DNA of 64,000 nucleotides from positions 1-64,000 of the forward strand of contig CAIJXT010000008.1 in assembly GCA_903824665.1 (NCBI GenBank), given 5' to 3'. The notes below the pieces were generated by a model that was not told where the DNA came from, made no database searches, and was given only the letters and a program-made list of their open reading frames with translations. The position numbers were made by a program, and so were the translations under genes. Source of the DNA: an uncultured Bacteroidota bacterium. GTDB lineage: Bacteria > Bacteroidota > Bacteroidia > Chitinophagales > Chitinophagaceae. This document shows positions 18,975-27,599 of the stretch, in pieces (positions within the stretch are counted from its first letter, which is position 1; each line of letters begins with the position of its first letter).

Positions 18975-19613
18975 CTATTGTTGCAACGATTTTATTGCTG
19001 CTATTGTTTCTGTTTGCGCGCCTCCCAGCCCGTCTTTTTTGTACGTTATTACTCCATTGGTGTTTAACACGAATATGGTGTTTGAATGATCAAACCCGCC
19101 ACCCGATAATTTTTTTATACGAACACCTAATACATTCGCTATTTCCGTTGTTGCATCTTCGTCCGAACAGACGAGTGTCCAATTGTCATTTAACTGGTGC
19201 TCTCTTTTGAAAGTGCTTAGCCTACCGGGCGTATCCCGTTCAGGGTCCATGGTTACTAACAAAAACTGCACCTGTTTCATTTCCTCGGCATTTAAGCCGG
19301 ATTCAATATTTTTCAGGTCAGCCATTATCCTTGGGCAGGCCGACTGACATGAAGTAAATATCATTGCCGTTATGGTAGTCTTTCCTTTAAGACCATTAAA
19401 CGCAAATGTTTGCTTCTTCTGGGTTTGCCATTGGCTGGATATATTGAAGAGTGACTCATCCGAAATTGTTTCCATAGCCCCGGCACCTGTTTCCTTACTG
19501 CAACACTCCTTTTTCTGATTTGTTTCTGATTTTACCTGTTCGGTTTTTGCCCCATTACTGCAGGACAGCATGGAAACAACAACAACAAGCAAAGCAATCT
19601 GGTTATTTTTCAT
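18975..19613 (-). CDS. SCO1/SenC-like copper chaperone, lipoprotein
   Basis: About 212 residues. The start at 19613 gives MKNNQIALLVVVVSMLSC, a lipoprotein signal; upstream in-frame codons overlap the preceding gene. The thioredoxin-like SCO domain has the copper motif FTSCQSACPRIM (C-x3-C) and the distal His in GGFDHSNT. These are the three copper ligands of SCO proteins. In this operon it probably delivers copper to NirK rather than to a cytochrome oxidase. Confidence 0.85.
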   Translation of the reverse strand: MKNNQIALLVVVVSMLSCSNGAKTEQVKSETNQKKECCSKETGAGAMETISDESLFNISSQWQTQKKQTFAFNGLKGKTTITAMIFTSCQSACPRIMADLKNIESGLNAEEMKQVQFLLVTMDPERDTPGRLSTFKREHQLNDNWTLVCSDEDATTEIANVLGVRIKKLSGGGFDHSNTIFVLNTNGVITYKKDGLGGAQTETIAAIKSLQQ

Positions 19614-19618
19614 TTTGT

Positions 19619-20407
19619 TCATTTTACACATCTGAACCCAATATTGGGCACACAATAATTTGCCTTTACACTTGACCGCATCGCAAACCGCATAAAGGAC
19701 GCATAGTTGTTAATGTCTTTGGAATCAAAGGAGCCTCCACCGCAAAAGAACGTATTGTCAAGGCTGCTGTTCCCTCTCGATTCCCCAGTTGTTAATGCAC
19801 TATTGAAATCGTACGTCCATTCCCACACTAACCCATGCATGTCATACACACCATAGTAGTTCTTAAAGGTTGTACCAACATTTGGCAACACTTTAGCGGT
19901 TGGTTTGGACACCCAATTCAAAACCCACTGGTTGAATTCCTTGTCCTTACTCGCGTCAGCACTTTTTTCGTTCGACCTGGCTACCAATTCCCATTCAGCT
20001 ACTTTTGGTAACCGTTTCCCGTTACATTCGCAATATTTTTTTGCGGCGAACCAGGAGACGTTTACGACAGGGCTGTTCATTATATTGTTGTTGAACGAGG
20101 AATCTGTAATCCAGTGATTCAAATAAGAACTATCCGCAAACAGGGATTTTACTTTGCGCCTACTCCATTCCGGGTATTTTGATAGAAACAGCAGGTAGTC
20201 TGCATTTGTGACGGGGTATATATCCATGTTAAATGCCCTTAAGGTTATTCTTTGCGTATCAGCTGAATATAGAGGTAAATAGCTCCCCCCTTTTATCGTG
20301 GCCATTCCTTTCCCGGCCACCGCCGGTTGGGCAGACATTGAATAAACACAGAGCACCATCAATATTGTTAGTTTACTTTTCACCTTATTTTCTTCTTTGT
20401 TTTGCAA
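19619..20407 (-). CDS. nirV: NirV-like formylglycine-generating-enzyme-fold protein
   Basis: 262 residues with a signal peptide ([15 protein letters not shown]) and an FGE-sulfatase/SUMF1 domain. Seen are [54 protein letters not shown], and the C-terminal NIGFRCVK. NirV is the SUMF1-fold protein repeatedly found beside nirK, and its exact role is unsettled. Its start overlaps the nirK end by 23 bp, so translation is likely coupled. The paired active-site Cys of true FGE are not obvious. Confidence 0.82.
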   Translation of the reverse strand: MQNKEENKVKSKLTILMVLCVYSMSAQPAVAGKGMATIKGGSYLPLYSADTQRITLRAFNMDIYPVTNADYLLFLSKYPEWSRRKVKSLFADSSYLNHWITDSSFNNNIMNSPVVNVSWFAAKKYCECNGKRLPKVAEWELVARSNEKSADASKDKEFNQWVLNWVSKPTAKVLPNVGTTFKNYYGVYDMHGLVWEWTYDFNSALTTGESRGNSSLDNTFFCGGGSFDSKDINNYASFMRFAMRSSVKANYCVPNIGFRCVK

Positions 20408-21830
20408 CGTCTGCTGCTGTCACTTCTCCACCTTTATTCCCGAAATTATTGAGCACATAAGTTATAACTGACGCAATTTGCCCGTCACTCATGGTTTGTT
20501 TGGGCATAATGCCGTCAAAGGTTTTTCCGTTAACGGTAATCTTTCCTGAAACCCCGTGCAATACCGCCCTGATGGCCTTATTGGGGTCTGAAGCAAAATA
20601 GTCAGACTTCGCTAATGGAGGGAATGATCCGTTTATACCATTTGCATCGGCCTGATGGCAGGCCTGGCAAATACTAGTATATAGTGCTTTTCCCTGTGCT
20701 ATTTTTTCATCCTTGGTTAGCGCTTTTTCGGCTACTACAGGCCCCTCAGGCATTGTTTGCGATGCACCGCCTTCTGCCTGATAAATCCTGTCGTCCTGCT
20801 GCCCTGAAAAAACTGTTTTGTTTTCCGCTCCTTCTACTTTCAGCATACCTAGCGACCCCTTGTTGAATGTTCTGAAAATGGAGTGGTCAACCAATATTAA
20901 TGTAGCCGGAACGTCGCATTTGAATTCGGTTATAGCAGAGCCTCCAGCAGGAACCAATGTGGTTTGTATGTCATGATTTGCAACACAGCCCCCTTCCTGG
21001 TATACATTGTCAAAAATTTCACCGATAACATGAAAACTGGACACAAGGTTTGGCCCACCATTTCCTACAAATAGCCTTACCGTCTCACCTACTTTTGCTT
21101 TAAGTGCATTGTCTCCTGTAAGAGCACCTACCTTGCCGTTAAACACCACATAGTCCGGCTGTTCTTTCAATGCCTTGTCCATGTTGAATTGTTGTAAGCC
21201 GGATTCTCCATATGCGCCCTTTGTGTAAAAATCTCCCTGGCATACGTAATACTCTTTATCCACTTTTTTCAATCCTTCTTTCGGTTCTACAAGTATCAGC
21301 CCATACATTCCATTACCAATATGCATACCAACAGGTGCCGTTGCGCAATGGTATATATACAGCCCATGATTCAGCGCAGTGAAGGTGAATTGTGTTTCAT
21401 GGCCAGGTGCCGTGAAAGTTGCTGCCGCGCCGCCGCCTTGCCCTGAGACTGCGTGCAGGTCAATGTTGTGCGGTAACTTGTTGTTAGGGTTATTCTTCAG
21501 ATGAAATTCAACTACATCCCCCTGCCGCACACGGATAAATTTCCCCGGCACGCTACCTCCAAAAGTCCAAAAGTTGTATTTGACGCCATCCATCATCTCC
21601 ATCTCCTTTTCTATTACTTCCAGTGTTACTATCACTTTTGTAGGGTGGGTCCTTGTGATAGGTGGTGGCACATTGGGTGCATCTGTTAATACAGCGACTT
21701 CTTCGCCACTTAATATCTCTGAGTATTGTTTAGTATTGCTCTCTTCCTGAGAATTATTACATCCTAAAGCCATGATGCAAAAAGCAGCAACTGTAATGGC
21801 AAATTTGAAAATCGGTTGTTTCATATACAT
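20385..21830 (-). CDS. nirK: Copper nitrite reductase NirK fused to cytochrome c
   Basis: A 481-residue lipoprotein (lipobox MALGC) reducing nitrite to NO. Two cupredoxin domains supply all copper ligands: LPHNIDLHA (T1 His, T2 His), [18 protein letters not shown] (T2 His, T1 Cys, His, Met) and LVDHSIFR (T2 His of the second domain). From about residue 370 a class-I cytochrome c domain is fused, with CQACH and a MPKQTMSD Met ligand, giving an internal electron donor. Standard NirK ends near residue 340-360. It is followed by nirV, SCO and nor genes and preceded by a porin 6 bp upstream. Confidence 0.95.
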   Translation of the reverse strand: MYMKQPIFKFAITVAAFCIMALGCNNSQEESNTKQYSEILSGEEVAVLTDAPNVPPPITRTHPTKVIVTLEVIEKEMEMMDGVKYNFWTFGGSVPGKFIRVRQGDVVEFHLKNNPNNKLPHNIDLHAVSGQGGGAAATFTAPGHETQFTFTALNHGLYIYHCATAPVGMHIGNGMYGLILVEPKEGLKKVDKEYYVCQGDFYTKGAYGESGLQQFNMDKALKEQPDYVVFNGKVGALTGDNALKAKVGETVRLFVGNGGPNLVSSFHVIGEIFDNVYQEGGCVANHDIQTTLVPAGGSAITEFKCDVPATLILVDHSIFRTFNKGSLGMLKVEGAENKTVFSGQQDDRIYQAEGGASQTMPEGPVVAEKALTKDEKIAQGKALYTSICQACHQADANGINGSFPPLAKSDYFASDPNKAIRAVLHGVSGKITVNGKTFDGIMPKQTMSDGQIASVITYVLNNFGNKGGEVTAADVAKQRRK

Positions 21831-21836
21831 TAGATT

Positions 21837-23141
21837 TTAGTTAGTGAACTCGTGAATAAATAGCGTTGGAGAAACTTTCAGCATCACATATGCCCATCCG
21901 TTGTAGTTGGTTGCATCGCCCCCCTTTATCAATTCCATATTTTTTGTTGCAAACATCATACAGTACCCGACCTGCAAGCTGATGATGGGTGTAGGCTTGT
22001 AATCAAACATCAGGTCCAATTCCTGCCCCAAACCCTTTGCAATTTTCTTTGCAGCAATATTGTTCGGGTTAGCTAAAGAAAAAGAATGCACATCCAAAGT
22101 GAAGGTGAATTCTTTTTTAGGGGCAATACCAAAGCGCACATACATATCTATCAACCCTCGCTGTTTTGTGTCGCCGGGAAACGTGAGGAAATAGTCCATA
22201 TACCCGTAGAATTTATGGTTAGTAGCATATAGCGTAGAAAAATTGTTGCTTTCTGTCGTGAGTGTGTTATCAGAGTTTCCCGATAACAGGTCAGTTCCCA
22301 AACCCCCAAACAGTTTGCTTTTCCTGTATTCTACATAGCCGTTCACCATGTATGCACTTATGGATAGGTTGTTGTCCGTTTTGCCCGTCTGGTAATATGC
22401 GCCGGCGATTGCCTTCCACCCCTTGTTTGAAAAATTGAATACAGGACCAATCGTATAACTTGTATTTGCTGCCTTTTGAAAAGTGTCGGTTGGTGTCATC
22501 CCATTCATTACGGCCATAGCGCCCAGTGTGCTGTGTATTTTGGTAAGGTCTTTCTTCATCCAGGTAAATCCGAGGTGTTTGTAATTTTTGAGATTGTATT
22601 TTGCTCCAAAAAGAGGCTCTCCAACCTGGTTATATGCCCCACCGATGTGCCAATTGAAGTCTTTTTTCTTGTTAGTGTATTTGACAAGCAGGGCATCATG
22701 TGAAATGGTGAGGTTTGCCCAATCGAGATTTCCTAAAATCCGGTGGTCGTCATATGCCAATTCTTGCCTTCCCATTTTGATAGAGAACCCCTGAGGTAGC
22801 GCAAGCTCAAGCCATGCCTCGTTGAACTGCAGCCTCCCGATGTCTTTTCTTTGTTCTTCATCTCCCCATGTTCGGGAATCCTGCAACGATGTGTAAAAGG
22901 CAATCTTGTTTTTCTTGTAATCGACTATGAGCCGTGCTCTCTGTCCTATAAAAGACTCTCCGCTTGTTGTATCAAAAGCGAGTGTTCTGTACCCATTCCT
23001 GTATTCGGGCCGAATCCTGTATTGTCCGGAGATTTTAATGTATTCACTTGGAACCTCATTTTCGGGTTTCTGTGCCAGCAGCGCTTGATAGCAGAATAAA
23101 AATATGGCGGTTAATAACTGTATTTTTTTAAGCTTTTGCAT
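21837..23141 (-). CDS. Outer-membrane porin, alginate-export-domain family
   Basis: About 434 residues. The start at 23141 gives MQKLKKIQLLTAIFLFCYQALLAQ, a standard signal peptide. The mature part is a beta-barrel with alternating strands (SGQYRIRPEYRNGYR, SIKMGRQELAYDDHRILG, DLMFDYKPTPIISLQVGYCMMF), as in the Alginate_exp outer-membrane family. It is the first gene of the nirK-nor operon, 6 bp before nirK. Nitrite entry across the outer membrane is a reasonable inference; the sequence does not show selectivity. Confidence 0.8.
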   Translation of the reverse strand: MQKLKKIQLLTAIFLFCYQALLAQKPENEVPSEYIKISGQYRIRPEYRNGYRTLAFDTTSGESFIGQRARLIVDYKKNKIAFYTSLQDSRTWGDEEQRKDIGRLQFNEAWLELALPQGFSIKMGRQELAYDDHRILGNLDWANLTISHDALLVKYTNKKKDFNWHIGGAYNQVGEPLFGAKYNLKNYKHLGFTWMKKDLTKIHSTLGAMAVMNGMTPTDTFQKAANTSYTIGPVFNFSNKGWKAIAGAYYQTGKTDNNLSISAYMVNGYVEYRKSKLFGGLGTDLLSGNSDNTLTTESNNFSTLYATNHKFYGYMDYFLTFPGDTKQRGLIDMYVRFGIAPKKEFTFTLDVHSFSLANPNNIAAKKIAKGLGQELDLMFDYKPTPIISLQVGYCMMFATKNMELIKGGDATNYNGWAYVMLKVSPTLFIHEFTN

Positions 23142-23159
23142 ATCAAGTGTATTTGATAA

Positions 23160-23167
23160 CAAAACTA
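23160..23167 (-). promoter_or_regulatory. Possible -7 box of porin-nirK-nor operon
   Basis: On the minus strand TAGTTTTG matches TAnnTTTG, 19 bp upstream of the porin start, with the 23233 palindrome further upstream. Confidence 0.4.
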
Positions 23168-23232
23168 CCCCCCTCTTAATCTGAATAAAATGACCTTCAG
23201 TACCTATAATTGTGTTTGTTAAAACAATAAAC

Positions 23233-23248
23233 TGTGATGTAAATCACA
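23233..23248. promoter_or_regulatory. Crp/Fnr operator upstream of porin-nirK-nor
   Basis: TGTGATGTAAATCACA is a perfect 6-4-6 palindrome equal to the classical TGTGA-N6-TCACA. It lies in the 260-bp divergent region between the porin-led operon (minus) and the crp gene at 23402 (plus). Confidence 0.7.
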
Positions 23249-23338
23249 TTCCCCGTGGTTGGTTTCAGGGTGGTAATTTCTTAGGCAAATGGGTATTCAT
23301 TGTAAAATTCACCGGGCACATTTACATATACAGGCTTT

Positions 23339-23354
23339 TATGATTCCAATCATA
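23339..23354. promoter_or_regulatory. Fnr-like palindrome upstream of crp gene
   Basis: TATGAT-TCCA-ATCATA is a perfect 6-4-6 palindrome, 47 bp before the Crp-family regulator, suggesting autoregulation. Confidence 0.6.
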
Positions 23355-23401
23355 TTGACATTGTTTTTTGAATACTATCTTAGGCTCAAATCGCATTTGA
23401 A

Positions 23402-24118
23402 ATGACTAACTCAACCGTTCGGAATTGTACTACCTGCAATTTGTGTTTTGCAAGAAACGATTCTGTCTTTAGTGTCCTTACTGCTGAACAGTTAGCTGAA
23501 TTGGAGGATGTTAAAAGTTACATTTCATATGGCGACGGTGAATTAATATTTAAAGAAAGGCAACGCCCTTTCGGTATTTACATTGTTCAGGATGGTAAGG
23601 TAAAGATTTCCAAATATGGTTTCGAAGGCAGGGAGTACATTGTGCGCTTTGCAAAAAAAGGGAACATTATTGGTTATAGGTCTTTTTTTAATGGCGAACC
23701 TTATTCATGTTCAGCCACTGCAATTTCCAAAACGCTGGTTTGTTTTATTCCCGGGGATGTGATTCTTGATTTAATGAAAAGAAATTATAAATTGGCACTA
23801 CAATTTGTTAAGCACCTTGCCCAGGACCTTAAGGCTGCTGAAGAAAAGTCTATAAGTATTGCCCATAAACCAGTCAGGGAGAGAGTCGCAGAATCGATAA
23901 TAATTCTGAAGGACATATATGGGTTTGAGCAAAATAACACAATTGTTGACATCAGCCTGAAACGGGATGAAATTGCTAGTATTTCCGGCACCTCCAGGGA
24001 AACAGTAACCCGCCTGCTATCTGAATACAATGAAGAGAAAATATTGCTTGTTGAAGGCAGGAAAATCAGGATACTCGATATGCCAAGGCTACAGGCAATT
24101 GCATATAGGTCATTTTAG
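23402..24118 (+). CDS. Crp/Fnr-family regulator with N-terminal Cys cluster
   Basis: 238 residues: a cyclic-nucleotide-binding beta-barrel (GDGELIFKERQRPFGIYIVQDG), a dimer helix and a winged HTH with recognition helix SGTSRETVTRLLSEY. The N-terminus reads NCTTCNLCFAR, three Cys with C-x2-C-x2-C spacing, and further Cys lie in the barrel (YSCSATA, LVCFIP). Three N-terminal Cys plus a central one could hold an Fe-S cluster as in FNR, but the spacing differs from E. coli FNR. It is divergent from the denitrification operon with operators between, so it is the likely local activator. Confidence 0.85.
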   Translation: MTNSTVRNCTTCNLCFARNDSVFSVLTAEQLAELEDVKSYISYGDGELIFKERQRPFGIYIVQDGKVKISKYGFEGREYIVRFAKKGNIIGYRSFFNGEPYSCSATAISKTLVCFIPGDVILDLMKRNYKLALQFVKHLAQDLKAAEEKSISIAHKPVRERVAESIIILKDIYGFEQNNTIVDISLKRDEIASISGTSRETVTRLLSEYNEEKILLVEGRKIRILDMPRLQAIAYRSF

Positions 24119-24272
24119 CAATGACTGCAATGATATATTTGCAGGAATCACCAAGAGTTATGCGCCATTTTTTTATGTAAGGTAAATCAGGTGCCGGTCG
24201 TTTTGATGCAACTATTTTTGGGCTTCAGTATTTTCATTATTGCTTGCATCAACTCAATTCGCATAGTGCTTA

Positions 24273-25457
24273 TCATTGAGCCGAACTACCTCTAAGGCGC
24301 CGCCTATTTATTTCCTTCCTTATCAACGAAAGTTCTCGCCCGGTCTGATTGCCGACAGATGTATTCTCCATAGCACGTCTCAAAAGGTAGGGTACAACAC
24401 TTCTCAATGGACCATAAGGAAGATATTTTGCAACCTTATAACCCGCTGCGGCAAGGTTGAATGAAATATGGTCGCTCATTCCAAAGAGCTGGGAAAACAC
24501 GACACAGTTGTCAGAGGAAGCAATGCCGTATTTGTTCATAAGTTCCACAGCCCTCATACAACTTTTTTCATTGTGGGTACCGATGAACAGGGACAGCTTA
24601 TCTATGTTTTGCATGCAAAACTGGACGGCTTCGTCATAGTCTTTGTCGGTACTTTCTTTATCGGGTTGTATAGGGTCAGTGTATTGCCACTGTTTGGCGC
24701 GGGCACGCTCTTTTTCCATATAGGCACCCCGTACGAGTTTTGCACCGAGCAAATAGTCGTTTTCAATAGCGTGTTTTGTGGCCTCTTGCAGATAGAACAA
24801 AGTGCCATGGCAATACATCTGAAAGGTATTAAAAACCACCACGTTCCGGCGATTAAATTTTTGCATCATTTGAACCGTGATGTCGTTGCAGGGATTCTGT
24901 ATCCAGGTTTCCTCAGCATCTATCAATACCTTTATACTCCTATCAGATGCAGCTGAGCATATTTCGTTGATACGGTTAACGGCTCTCTGCCACTCTTGCA
25001 TTTCAGATGTGGTTATCGTAGTTCCACTGTTCATTTTCACCAATAGGCCAAAACGGCAATAACCGGTGACTTTAAGGCTTACAAATGGTATATCCTTGTT
25101 TGTAGCTGCAAAGCGGATTGCCCTGATACACTCTTCAACAGCCTTGTCATATTCAGCTTCACTTCCTGCGCCTTCAACACCATAATCGAGAATGCTTCCT
25201 ACATTGTATTTGCCCAGCATATCAGCAGTTTTTCCGGTTTCGTCTAGTGTCTCTCCGCCACAGAACTGCTTGAAGATTGTGCTCTTCAATATCCCGCCAA
25301 TTGGCAAATGAAAAGCCATTGCGGCCTGAACAGCACCTACGCCCAGCCTTGTTCGTCGCGGAGAGGCTATGAAGGAGTAAAGGAAATAGGTGCGTTTCAA
25401 ATCTTTATCCGTTCGATATTTGAATGCCGTTTCTGTATTGCCTATCTCGGGGTGCAT
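24273..25457 (-). CDS. Proline dehydrogenase (monofunctional)
   Basis: A 394-residue FAD-dependent TIM-barrel enzyme oxidising proline to pyrroline-5-carboxylate and feeding electrons to quinones. Typical segments: LLGAKLVRGAYMEKER, FIGTHNEKSCMRAV, and the C-terminal YLPYGPLRSVVPYLLRRAMEN with the conserved substrate-binding YxxRRxxEN. It is separated by 3 bp from the unknown gene upstream, forming an operon crp-unknown-PRODH with an Fnr-like palindrome at its head. The 154 bp to the convergent crp gene hold no convincing terminator. Confidence 0.9.
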   Translation of the reverse strand: MHPEIGNTETAFKYRTDKDLKRTYFLYSFIASPRRTRLGVGAVQAAMAFHLPIGGILKSTIFKQFCGGETLDETGKTADMLGKYNVGSILDYGVEGAGSEAEYDKAVEECIRAIRFAATNKDIPFVSLKVTGYCRFGLLVKMNSGTTITTSEMQEWQRAVNRINEICSAASDRSIKVLIDAEETWIQNPCNDITVQMMQKFNRRNVVVFNTFQMYCHGTLFYLQEATKHAIENDYLLGAKLVRGAYMEKERARAKQWQYTDPIQPDKESTDKDYDEAVQFCMQNIDKLSLFIGTHNEKSCMRAVELMNKYGIASSDNCVVFSQLFGMSDHISFNLAAAGYKVAKYLPYGPLRSVVPYLLRRAMENTSVGNQTGRELSLIRKEINRRRLRGSSAQ

Positions 25458-25460
25458 AGT

Positions 25461-26465
25461 TTATAGTTTTGCTGGCACATTAGCTGAAATGTTCAAAATG
25501 TTGAGTTGGTTTTGGAATTCGTTCAAATGGCACATCATTCTGTTCATGTATTCCTCCGATTCCTTTTTCAATGATGGCACAAGTGCTTTGTAGTAGTCTA
25601 TTCCATTGAGCAGATTGGCTCTAAAGGAGGATAAAAAGTTCTCTTGTTTCTGACTTAGTATTTGAGTGCACTTGTCAATCTCATTTTTCAGATAATCTAC
25701 ATAAAGGTTAAGTTCATTTATGAACATATTGAGTCGGGGTAACGGATTTAATATATTCTTCCATCCATAAATATGACCAACCATATCACTCAATGTAAAT
25801 GTACCGGAAAAGTATGCCAAATTGGGACCCGGACAAATTGCTACTGCCTGGAGGTTGTGCGCCACATTTATATTGTCCTTGAGCAAAACAGACACAGACA
25901 GCCCTTCACACAGACAGTCCTTCGTTGCTACCTTATCAAATTCGGTATTATAATCAATTGCCGAAAGCCCCTTCTCTTTCAGTTGTTTGATCTTAAGGTT
26001 TTGGTATTGGCGTGAAGCAGTGCAAATTGGCATAGTGGCAAATTCCGTATTTGAGGATAAAAACTTCTTGTAAGATGGGCTACAGAGGCGACCCTTTTTT
26101 ATTCGTTCACTTCTTTGCTGCTCAGATGTGCTTTTTCTGAAGTTATGAAACGGAACGCCCAGAGGAGATGCATGACTCAAGTAATAGTCATTTTTCGATG
26201 CGGTTGCGAGTTGCTCCAGCGTGGTGAAATCTACATTTGTAGCTTCAGTCACTAATAAGAACGGGCTTCCCCAGCCTGTACCTTCCAAAAAATGTCCGTG
26301 CAACAATTTTATCTGGTCAAAGAATGAAAGTGAATAAGCAATCTTGTATCTAAGTACAACCTCTATAGCCGCTAAGCTTAGCAAGTTTATTAAAGATAAC
26401 TGTAACCAATTCTTTAAATTCATCCGGTATTCACCATTTAATTGCAAAGCAACTAATATGTGCAT
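25461..26465 (-). CDS. Unrecognised protein between Crp regulator and proline dehydrogenase
   Basis: About 334 residues, function not recognised. ATG at 26465 overlaps the upstream TGA as TGATG, suggesting coupling; ATG at 26423 (MNLKNWLQL) is the alternative. Strongly patterned stretches suggest a conserved enzyme or binding protein: GWGSPFLLVTEATNVD, SHASPLGVPFHNFRK, MPICTASRQYQ, KDCLCEGLSVSVLLKDN, and ICPGPNLAYFSGTFTLSDM. Three Cys sit in CxCx and ICPGP contexts. The last 90 residues are predicted coiled coil. No signal peptide is clear. Operon context with proline dehydrogenase hints at amino-acid or redox metabolism. Confidence 0.7.
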   Translation of the reverse strand: MHILVALQLNGEYRMNLKNWLQLSLINLLSLAAIEVVLRYKIAYSLSFFDQIKLLHGHFLEGTGWGSPFLLVTEATNVDFTTLEQLATASKNDYYLSHASPLGVPFHNFRKSTSEQQRSERIKKGRLCSPSYKKFLSSNTEFATMPICTASRQYQNLKIKQLKEKGLSAIDYNTEFDKVATKDCLCEGLSVSVLLKDNINVAHNLQAVAICPGPNLAYFSGTFTLSDMVGHIYGWKNILNPLPRLNMFINELNLYVDYLKNEIDKCTQILSQKQENFLSSFRANLLNGIDYYKALVPSLKKESEEYMNRMMCHLNEFQNQLNILNISANVPAKL

Positions 26466-27088
26466 CAACCATGTATGACTGGAGTCATACTACAGCAATA
26501 AACTTTCCCTTTTCGAATAGTGATTGTGCCTAATTCGTGCATATGCCTCATTGCACGAATAACCGTCTCAACTCGCAGGCAGGTCATATTGGCAATTTGT
26601 TGCCGTGTCAGTTTTATCTTACCGCATTGCGTGCAGAAATTATGTTTGTTATATTGCAGATATGCTATCAATGAAGTAATGCGCTCTTCTGGCTCGTTGC
26701 AAAGTAAATCTTTCAGCATGAAAAATTTGAACCTAAGCCTTTGAGCCAACAATTTTGAGAAGGAAAGCAGAAGAGCATGATTCTCTTCAAGCAATTGGTG
26801 AAACGTTGATTCATGTAGCTTAAGGATAACAGAGTCTTCTTCTGCAAAAGCTGAAGCGGCATAGGGTCCGGGATCAAATAGTGGCAATTCTCCGAAAGAT
26901 TCGCCAGGTTCTACCATATATTGCAGATATTCTTTTCCTTCATCATTGATGTTAGCCCACTTAATCTTCCCACTGACTAATTGATGATAAAAGTTGCATC
27001 TGTTGCCCTCCATAAAAATTATTTCTCCATGAAATACTTTCTTGTAAGAAGCCCCTAGCGCCAGCAATAAATCAATATCTATCATCAT
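26465..27088 (-). CDS. Crp/Fnr-family transcriptional regulator
   Basis: 207 residues: an N-terminal cNMP-type sensor barrel (GEIIFMEGNRCNFYHQLVSGKIKW, PGESFGELPLFDPG), dimer helix and HTH (LTRQQIANMTCLRVETVIRAMRHM). Cys in HNFCTQCGKIKL form a C-x2-C pair just before the HTH. It heads an operon with the unknown gene and proline dehydrogenase. Palindromes lie 75 bp upstream (27163) and inside its 3' end (26473). Confidence 0.87.
   Translation of the reverse strand: MMIDIDLLLALGASYKKVFHGEIIFMEGNRCNFYHQLVSGKIKWANINDEGKEYLQYMVEPGESFGELPLFDPGPYAASAFAEEDSVILKLHESTFHQLLEENHALLLSFSKLLAQRLRFKFFMLKDLLCNEPEERITSLIAYLQYNKHNFCTQCGKIKLTRQQIANMTCLRVETVIRAMRHMHELGTITIRKGKVYCCSMTPVIHG
26473..26490. promoter_or_regulatory. 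Fnr-like palindrome inside crp 3' end
   Basis: GTATGAC-TGGA-GTCATAC, a perfect 7-4-7 palindrome, ends a few bases before the ATG of the next gene on the minus strand. A site this close suggests repression or an internal promoter; it could also be chance coding sequence. Confidence 0.5.
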
Positions 27089-27162
27089 AACTGAACAGTT
27101 GAATTATCAATAAAAATAGCCAAAGCTAAAGAATACATTAATGACGGTCGACATCCAAACAG

Positions 27163-27176
27163 ATGATGAGAATCAT
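27163..27176. promoter_or_regulatory. Fnr-like palindrome upstream of second crp gene
   Basis: ATGAT-GAGA-ATCAT, 75 bp upstream of the start at 27088, with the same core as the other sites. Confidence 0.5.
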
Positions 27177-27457
27177 GTCTATTGTCTTTATCCATACACA
27201 TATACTAGATATATATGCATGAATAATATATAACTTGTGTTTGCTTCTATATATATGAAAGTCGGTTGGTGATTCCACATTTTTTCATCCGTGTAATGAA
27301 ATTGCAAAATAGAGGATTTTGCGAATGGCGAAACCTGTAATTTGGCAAATCATTCAGAAAATACTAGTTCCTACAATTTCAACTTATTAGCGACTTGATA
27401 AATTTTAACCAAATCATCCCATATCTGGTTCGACATTTCCCCTGTCGAGCCTACGAA

Positions 27458-27487
27458 AAAAAGGCAATCAGAAATGGTTGCCTTTTT
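27458..27487. terminator. Bidirectional rho-independent terminator
   Basis: Stem AAAAAGGCAA / TTGCCTTTTT with a 10-nt loop. A-run and T-run flank both sides, so it works in both directions. Confidence 0.7.
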
Positions 27488-27511
27488 CGTTTTTGGGTTC
27501 CTGCCCGAAGC

Positions 27512-27567
27512 TAATAAAAATGAGGCTGCCTCCTTTTTTATGCCAACCGGCATCGAAGACAGCCTCA
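27512..27567 (-). terminator. Terminator of the Kelch gene
   Basis: Inverted repeat TGAGGCTG (27521-27528) / CAGCCTCA (27560-27567). On the minus strand it is followed by TTTTTATT, 33 bp beyond the Kelch stop. Confidence 0.6.
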
Positions 27568-27599
27568 CCACCATTCCTATACACCCACTTAACTTTTGC

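Larger units (their letters stand above)
27089..27599. other. Gene-free region with operator and two terminators
   Basis: A 511-bp gap. It holds the palindrome at 27163-27176, an AT-rich block (27190-27260), an inverted repeat TCGACA/TGTCGA (27430-27448), and two hairpins at 27458-27487 and 27512-27567. Short frames here are not convincing. Confidence 0.6.

Noticed and set aside
24205..24250. GATGCAA/TTGCATC inverted repeat as a terminator between crp and proline dehydrogenase
   Set aside because: Only 7-bp arms with a loop over 30 nt; too weak to call.
27430..27448. TCGACA/TGTCGA inverted repeat as a tRNA or tmRNA 3' end
   Set aside because: No 5-bp T-stem around a 7-nt TTC loop and no matching acceptor strand upstream.
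27371..27574. Minus-strand frame of 67 codons
   Set aside because: It spans the bidirectional terminator and an inverted repeat; its sequence is explained by those structures.
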